64,000 bases of DNA from Galaxea fascicularis (lineage: Eukaryota > Cnidaria > Anthozoa > Scleractinia > Euphylliidae): positions 6,473,184 to 6,537,183 of the forward strand of contig OX419346.1 of NCBI GenBank assembly GCA_948470475.1. The letters run 5' to 3'. The notes beneath the pieces were generated by a model, which searched no databases, was not told where the DNA came from, and was given only the letters and a program-made list of their open reading frames with translations. This document shows, in pieces, positions 58,401-64,000 of this stretch. The first letter of the stretch is position 1. Each line of letters begins with the position of its first letter. A program made the translations under genes and the position numbers.

Positions 58401-60227
58401 CATTAACTTTTCCTTGTTTTAACTCATGGCGGAGGAAAGCCATTCAAAAGCCTTACATTACAATGCATTGCTTTCAATCTTCACTTACGTTTAGGTGAAC
58501 TAATTAAAATGAACGATTTCAAAATCAACAACCGATCACTTCTTTCACCTATTGCCCGTTGCTTTTATTTCAGAAAAGGAAGTTTTAATTCTTCCAACTT
58601 TGATATGAAAGGTTGTGATCTCGATTTAAGCTCTGTTGTGGTGATAACAGGTGGAAAAATTAACTCCAAAACACATCATCTTCGTTAATATTTAATTAGC
58701 GTAAGTCTCTGCCTTTCAAAATTCAGATTTCTTTTAAATGGCTCCAATGGAATTAGTAATATTACATTTCATGAATGCTCCGGAATTTCGTCTTGGCCAG
58801 GTAACAAGTACAAACAAGACAAAAAAAATTAATTCGTTAGTTCTCATTGAACTGTTAAGGCATCGTACTGACGTAGATATTAATATAAGTAACCACGTGA
58901 GTTGAACCAAAGCTTTAATGTTCAAGTAATTTAGTTGGTTCAACGTATTATTTATTCAACACCTTTTTTTCTCGTTAAAACAAAAACACAGAAAATGCAG
59001 TTAAGAAAATCAGTGGAATATAAATGGTTCGTCACAAAAGAGGTGCAAAAGAATGAAATCACTGGCGGTGAATTTTAATCATAAATAAAATATACAAACA
59101 CGAGTTAATTAAACCTTGCTGAATAATTTCTATAGCAGAGTTCGCATTATTTTGAATTCTATTCTACGCTTTGTGCTCGAGAGGTAATTGAAAGGAATAA
59201 TTCACACTTTATTAAATCGTTGATGCAACACGAATATATATTCATCTCACTCGACAAAAAAGGTACAATTTGGAAAACATCGAGTTCGCCTGAATTAAAA
59301 TTTGCCACAAACTAGAATCTCTAAAATATCGTTTACAAATGAAAAATCGGTTTCTTAAAATTGTGTGTTTGAAAATGTAGCATCAGAACCTCTTAGAAAG
59401 GCCAGAAAAACCTTTAGAATGAAATAAAGCTAAAGTTCCTTTCCTTTTTAACTATTGTTACGATAAAAAGAAACTGAAAGTTGTGTTCAGAAATAAAATC
59501 TACTCAGACTCAAGCTAACGCTTGAAAGGTAAAGCTGTCTAGTAGATTCATCGCATTTGTTGTTATAAAGCTCATGTATTTTCGCTACTTGAATTTTATG
59601 CAATTAAAATTTGAAAATAATGACTACCAATAATCTTTAGTCCACTTTCATTCCTGTAAGAAAAGTAAGTTTTCTGTCATTTACAAAGTCAGATCTCAAA
59701 GATATAATTTTGCGCCAATAAACAGGGACATATTCTTGATCAAATGCCATGACTTTATTCGGCTGCAGGTTTCAGTACCAAGCATTAAATACAAATTGTG
59801 TTTGTCTAATACAGGCGCGAAAGACTTGCTGTTGATAATGTTCAAGTAAAATGCTTTTATGTCCTTGGAAAACTAAAACATTGCTTGAAATAAAACCTTT
59901 AGACCTAGTTAGAATTAGTCACTGGCTTTATTACTATTACTATGAGAGAATATAATCATTTGACTTACCTTGAATCAAATTCAAAATATTCCATGCCGCT
60001 TGCAAGGCTGAGGTTTTCTCCGATTTTTTCTCAGTCTGTTGAGCCTCTTCCTCGCCATGATTACTTTTTTTCTGCATTTCCTGGCTTGGGTAAACTATGC
60101 CATCTTCATCGCTGTCATATTGATTTTCAACGTGAAGATATCCCTGACTTTCTTTGCGAGCGACGTTTCTCTTTTCGGAGAAAAACGAATAGGCTTTTTT
60201 AGCAAGACCCTTTACTGTGTTAGCCAT
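51797..60227 (-). CDS. SLC32/VIAAT-type vesicular amino-acid transporter, 4 exons, 473 aa
   Basis: Minus-strand exons: 59969-60227, 57074-57253, 56069-56455 and 51797-52392. They sum to 1422 bases in frame with GT-AG introns. The start is ATG at 60227; upstream in-frame codons contain only TTG. The protein has a ~75-residue charged cytosolic N-terminus with acidic YDSDEDGIVYPS, then ALQAAWNILNLIQGTLGVPF, the signature first membrane helix of the Aa_trans family (VIAAT: AWEAGWNVTNAIQG). About ten hydrophobic helices follow (for example YMSLVAIVIISLITNYTGKL, SVWTIIAGCLLLPCVFLNQL, GIILFSFVCHPYLPGIEETM), plus a loop with ENLP as in vesicular GABA/glycine transporters. Family members load inhibitory amino acids into synaptic vesicles by proton exchange; cnidarians carry several SLC32-like genes, so the substrate here is uncertain. 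Human VIAAT is 525 aa. The gene is convergent with DNM1L. A CRE site lies about 155 bases upstream of the ATG. Confidence 0.88.
52445..52931 (-). mobile_element. tRNA-derived SINE in transporter intron 3
   Basis: Minus-strand head CCGACCGGTTGGCTCAGTTG GTAGAGC (A box, about 52905-52931) and GGGGTTCAAGCCCC (B box, 52867-52881). A body of about 370 bases ends in CTATATAAATCC and an (ATT)n tail at about 52461-52496. The anticodon stem does not pair, so it is a SINE head and not a tRNA gene. Confidence 0.8.
53035..53760 (-). mobile_element. LINE C-terminal fragment in transporter intron 3
   Basis: The minus-strand frame includes TKYLGVTITNDLRWNRHV, KANQMLGLLRRNL, SLVRPLIEYASCAWDPHT and VEKIQRRAARFVLSDYES, the thumb region of a jockey/CR1-like RT. 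After a frameshift near 53150 it continues YSFLPKTLTNWNNLPQSIID to about 53040. It is 5'-truncated just upstream of NWQVENSKDL. Confidence 0.8.
53938..54424. mobile_element. MITE with GGGCCTCTTCATATGA-type ends
   Basis: gggccttttcatataatctc ggttaaccgggctggctcgg at the left and ccggtcaaccaggctcattt aaagagg at the right are inverted. Two related copies lie at 62162-62323 and 62362-62600. The interior repeats ccgagat/atctcgg motifs. Confidence 0.7.
54425..54640. mobile_element. MITE with CTTTCAGCCCGGGGCTGAAA ends
   Basis: Left ctgattacatgacgactttc agcccggggctgaa and right ttcagcccgggctgaaactc gccatgtaatccg are inverted; further CAGCCCG motifs lie inside. It abuts the preceding element. Confidence 0.7.
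54750..55265 (+). mobile_element. Retroelement C-terminal fragment (RTE/jockey-like) in transporter intron 3
   Basis: Frames read SYVYLGKTLT, then PEIRRRIALGWVAFSKV, IRPV, TYCYETWALD, KIAVTQRKMERRNALDITL, RRKRNTWIRQETGVSDIV and KHRWAGHIAR. This is the post-catalytic region found in many animal reverse transcriptases (YGSETW, TQRAMER, WAGHVAR). At least two frameshifts and one stop occur. Confidence 0.75.
57254..59968 (-). other. Transporter intron 1, no other gene seen
   Basis: AT-rich intron with a (CAAT)n patch at about 57402-57435 and a CT-rich tract at 58280-58305. The section 57560-57770 resembles 20545-20710 (ctgcacattcatc, ttagaatttgac, gagttggaaga), so it is a dispersed repeat. Confidence 0.5.
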
Positions 60228-60365
60228 GGTGGTGGCTGTGTCATCAAGTTCCAAGAGCTCGATCTTTCACAGTCGAATTTTGCTTAGTGGAATGACTAAG
60301 TGAGCGCGAAACGACTCTGAGAAAAGGGCGGCAAGTTTCGTATCTGCCCGTTACCCTGGTAAGTA

Positions 60366-60388
60366 CTTATTTATTCACGGTGACGTCA
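60366..60388 (-). promoter_or_regulatory. CRE palindrome and TATA-like element upstream of the transporter gene
   Basis: The perfect CREB/ATF palindrome TGACGTCA lies at 60381-60388 within GTGACGTCAC. About 8-15 bases nearer the gene is AATAAATAAG (60366-60375), a weak TATA-like stretch. The start codon is at 60227. Function is inferred from position only. Confidence 0.45.
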
Positions 60389-62161
60389 CAGACGCTTTTT
60401 CTCTTAACCAGACTGTACAATGAGAAACAATGGGCTACTTTAGAAATATCAAAGTTCAGCTTGACAGCGAGGCCCACAGGACAAAAACAATAGAAACGAC
60501 TTGCAAGAAGTGTGAAAGATGTTTAACATATCTTTTATTTATTTTAAATTGTTTTTTTTTTTTTTTGTCAGGGTTCTCAATACATTTTTTAAGTAGAAGG
60601 TGATCACTGATAAAGTAGTAAGCTCTTCGGCAAAGCCAGAAGAAACGAAGAAAAAGAAAAGAAAAGCGATTTAAACACATAGTCAGTGGCTATAAATCAT
60701 AAAGTAAGCGGCGCGGATCAATCGCCGGGTGCGGCCTTCTAGTGACAACCCTGGTTTATGTCCTCTGGGCCCACTATCAAGCTGAATTTTGACTGATACT
60801 GTACAATCGTTATTAAGTTCACGCATCTGAACACTTTCTTCAAATGACTTTTATGCCAATCACACCTTTGTCTGGGCAACTTACGCTGTAGGCTAGGGCG
60901 GACGTGATCTGCGTTTCTTTACTTAGAGTAATGCAACAAAAGGGGTTTACATCGGTGTAAGAACCTGATGAGGTTTTCTTTGTCTTGTGAGCTGTTGTTT
61001 TGCCGTAGGCTGTTTTTTCCCTGGGGTTTTTTCCAACCTTGCTCTGTCTTTGTTGTGCGTCATTAGCGAGCTTAAAAGGCTCTTACACTGAGGTTGAGCC
61101 AACAAAAGCGGATTAGGTTAACGCTTAAATATTTTGAGATATAACTAGTTAATTACCTTACGGTTTCGATTGTTCCAGCGTAAGAAAACCGAAATGGTTT
61201 CAACTAATGTCTGTGCCGACAATTTGGCGCACAGCGTCAGGTCATTCTTTTATGGAGGTCTCCGAGCTCGGGCATTAAAAGATTTAATGCATCTTCCATT
61301 GTTTTTAGTTACTGAAGTGGAAAAGAAGTGCAATAACGACCTCCTGTTCCAACACTAAAAACACACAGTTAAAACACTTTATTTAAAAATTTGGCGGGAT
61401 TCAATAGAACAAGTTGTTCACGAGTTTGAACTGAAGTCTGTGCCGACAACTACTAATTAAAACTAAGTATCTTGTTACGCAAGCCGATACACCCAGAGTA
61501 TTCCTGGCCGAGTTGTCGCCACTGAGACGTCTGATGAAGCCATTTGGGATTTTTACATTGGAACAATGGAGACTCAGGTTAATTAACTAATTATCTAAAA
61601 TATTTGAACGTTAACTAATCCGCCTTTGTTTTATTACTCCAAGAAAAGAAACGGAGATGAGATCTGACGTCCGCCCTGGGCTACAGCGCAAATCGTCCAG
61701 GCAAAGTTTGACTTTTAAGTCTTTTAAGAAGGCCTCGGACCTCCGGCATTATGCTATATTTACAAACCAGTGACTAGCGTGACTATCAGGTTAGCGAAGT
61801 AACTTAAAATGAAAATAATTATCTTGTTTTGCAGGCCGATACACCTTGAATATCCTGGCCGCATTAAGTTACCTGACTAACCTGATATTCACCGCAGCCA
61901 TTGGTTGTAATTACTGAATAATATCCGAGCTCCGAAGCTTTCTTAAAAATAATAACCAGCACGTTGCGGGAAGTCATTATTTTAAGTCTCTGAGCTCGAG
62001 AATTATCCGTCTTAATGCACCTTTCAAGTAGAAAGGAGCTACAACAGTCGTTACAATAATGGCCCCCTGTTCCACCTCAATGAGTAGTAGCTTGATTATT
62101 GAAAATAATGATCTGTTCAAAACAATGCAAAAGTGCATTCATCACAGTTAAAACACTTTTA
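60389..62161. other. Noncoding flank with a diverged tandem duplication
   Basis: No gene is seen. A unit around 61280-61500 recurs in diverged form around 61840-62160. Shared phrases are ttaatgcaycttycaa, cctgttccaac/cctgttccacc, gttaaaacacttt and aggccgatacacc versus aagccgatacaccc. A stretch at 60440-60500 resembles 38100-38160 (gaggcccacaggacaaaaac versus gaggccaagaggacaaaaac). Confidence 0.5.
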
Positions 62162-62323
62162 GGGCCTCTTCATATGATCCCCAGTAAACTGGGCTGGCTC
62201 GGTTACCGAGATGAAATTGGTTTCTGTTCATATGGCGACTTTAAGCCTGCTTTCCGAGAGTGAAAATTTTGAGAAATTGGTGACACGTCCGTCCGGTCAA
62301 CCGGGCTCATATGAAGAGACCCC
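62162..62323. mobile_element. Short copy of the GGGCCTCTTCATATGA MITE family
   Basis: gggcctcttcatatgatccc and gggctcatatgaagagaccc are inverted, 162 bases apart. It matches the left part of 53938-54424 (ggctggctcggttaccgaga, ttctgttcatatggcgactt) with an internal deletion. Confidence 0.7.
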
Positions 62324-62361
62324 AAGTTTATTAATTTGGCGGAATTAACTTGAATATTAAA

Positions 62362-62600
62362 GGGCCTCTTCATATGAGCCCTGTTGACCGGGCTGACCCG
62401 GTTCCGTGATCTCGGCACATTCCTTGATCCCTTTAAAAAAAACCCGACGTGTTCACATGAACGGCCAGTGGTCTGGCTCGGTTGCCGAGATCTCGATTTT
62501 CCCAACCGGGATCTCGGGAACCGGGCCGGAAATTTTTGCCATATGAACACTCCAGCCTGATTACCGGGAGGAAAGTAATACAATCAGCATTGACATTACC
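62362..62600. mobile_element. Partial copy of the same MITE family in opposite orientation
   Basis: Begins gggcctcttcatatgagccc tgttgaccgggct and continues with motifs (ttgccgagatctcg, gggatctcgggaaccgggcc, catatgaacac) that match, in reverse orientation, the right half of 53938-54424. The far end is not clearly bounded. Confidence 0.6.
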
Positions 62601-62925
62601 GACATTTTATCTCTCTTTTTTTCCGAAAATGAAGTTCGGAATAGTTTCATTTGATAGTAACGTAACGTCAAAAAAAAAAAAATTGAGGCTGCTCACAGTC
62701 AAACCAGGTCAAGCGTACCCCTGTAGATGCCATTATATGAATCGAGTATTCGAAAATTGAATCCGTTGGTCGTGCAGAGAATGCTTTCATTTTAAAAATG
62801 ACAAATCAAAGTTCAAATCAAAATTTGGTTTCTGAAACAGGTGGTAAAGAAAGCTCATCACGAATTCTTTCAAGGTAAGGCTTATTTTATTTCTCTCAAC
62901 CATAGGCTATTGGTTTGCACTATAA

Positions 62926-63120
62926 TGCACCTGTCAACGCTATGCCCGAACGGGGGGAATCACGGGATGAGGTGGGGACTTAAAACGTCCGTGCGCGCCC
63001 CACGTGGGGAATTTTAGCAAACTTTGAGCATAAATTTGGCCCCGGAAGTTTTGAACAAAGTCCCCACCCTATCCCGTGGTCCCCCCCCCCCTTAATTCGG
63101 CCATAACATTGATAGGTGCA
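62926..63120. mobile_element. MITE with TGCACCTGTCAA ends (TAA target duplication)
   Basis: tgcacctgtcaacgctatgc ccgaa and ttcggccataacattgatag gtgca are inverted, with the inner pair aatcacgggatgaggtgggg act / agtccccaccctatcccgtg g extending the stem. TAA flanks both sides (62923-62925 and 63121-63123), as in PIF/Harbinger-type elements. Confidence 0.8.
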
Positions 63121-63123
63121 TAA

Positions 63124-64000
63124 CACATCACATCATAGATCACACTTACCACGGGCAAAAGCAGTCAAAGTTCCGCGCCACTGAAGACGGCTAACCATCT
63201 TTCGGTGCAAATCATGAGAAATCTGTGGTTTGGAAAATCTACGATTGCACTAGTCAAGAATTTCCCCTCTGATTGGTTTTTCAGGCTCATAGGTTCGGTC
63301 TTGCTTGGTTTCTTACAGCCATTTTGTAAACAAGCTACATTTTCCATATAAGGAACATCCCTTGTTCGTACAATCTACTTCTGTACGGACGCCATGAAAA
63401 TTCCACACGTAAACAAAAATCTACGCCTTTGTACTACCCCCTGAAACTTGAAGACTGTGGAGACTATTGAAACAAAAGCAATACTTACCACGGGAGGGAC
63501 AGGAGGAAAGTTTGATGAATAAATTAATCAGAATCGAGTGAGTGAGTGATCATATGAGTGAGTGATCGCCACAATACCCACACCGAAACCTCATGGCATG
63601 ACCACGTCATCCATGAGCTATATATAAGAGGCTAAGTAACACGTAAAACTACGGAAATATGTGCGTGCTAAGTGGAATCAATCGAAATAATATGTGAAAT
63701 TGTGTACTAACAATAAAAACAACTCGATTATGCGAAACAAAACCCTGGAAAAATATTAAATTAACAGTAATCATGATACCAATAGCAATAACGCACTATT
63801 GCGATCCCTATCATGATCACGGTCACGGTGACGATAGCAATCGGGATTGTTTGGGATTCAATCAGAGCTATACGATACCGGCTTAGCACTGTGCATACGT
63901 TTGCTATTTCGATGGACTTGTGAGCTCAGAACGCGGACGTCAATGAATGAATTTCCACGTTGCCTGAAAACGCAACGCAACGCAACAAGTTGTCAAAAAA
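63124..64000. other. Noncoding window end, no gene seen
   Basis: Contains GAGTGAGTGA-type short repeats (63536-63566) and an AACGC/CAACG tandem at 63969-63986. The minus-strand frame 63165-63347 shows no recognisable domain. Confidence 0.4.

Noticed and set aside
60225..60254. Upstream TTG as start of the transporter
   Set aside because: A standard ATG at 60227 is available and TTG starts are not expected in animal nuclear genes.

Overview
The window is animal nuclear DNA, almost certainly from an anthozoan and most likely a stony coral. Evidence: two GFP-like fluorescent-protein genes with the anthozoan sequence type and five-exon layout, intron-rich genes with GT-AG introns, a low-GC background, and dense cnidarian-style clutter of non-LTR retrotransposons, tRNA-derived SINEs and small inverted-repeat elements. 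No bacterial or organellar segment, CRISPR array or operon was seen.

Layout. 1-7.3 kb: one unrecognised ORF (482-997), a ~1 kb AT-rich satellite with higher-order structure (1731-2760), and a graveyard of retroelement pieces, including one LINE fragment inserted inside another (4.4-5.6 kb), an L1-type ORF1 remnant and a Penelope-like RT scrap. 7.5-20 kb: a divergent pair of intact GFP-like genes, minus strand at 8178-10387 and plus strand at 18016-19637. Each encodes 226 aa through five exons with identical exon lengths. They form the arms of an inverted duplication that includes about 0.5 kb of shared promoter and the poly(A) region, separated by a 7.6 kb spacer loaded with non-autonomous transposons. 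20-24.6 kb: transposon debris, notably a LINE RT split cleanly by a MITE with a TAA target duplication, and a PIF/Harbinger nuclease fragment. 24.7-49.1 kb: a complete 23-exon DNM1L (DRP1) gene encoding 749 aa. Its introns carry MITEs, SINEs and, in the last intron, an inverted-repeat transposon that hosts a nearly intact LINE. 49.1-51.8 kb: intergenic MITEs. 51.8-60.2 kb, minus strand: a four-exon SLC32/VIAAT-type vesicular amino-acid transporter (473 aa) with a perfect CRE palindrome upstream. 60.4-64 kb: noncoding with more MITEs.

The three kinds of gene do not form a pathway: pigment/fluorescence (GFP-like), mitochondrial and peroxisomal fission (DNM1L) and vesicular amino-acid transport (SLC32-like). 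DNM1L and the transporter are convergent. The most unusual biology is in the GFP-like pair: both copies keep a Met-Tyr-Gly chromophore and the catalytic Arg, but the near-invariant catalytic Glu (Kaede Glu211, avGFP Glu222) reads Ala in both. All exon models come from reading splice sites and frames by hand; every coding sequence closes in frame. Homology statements rest on remembered family sequences, not on a search.
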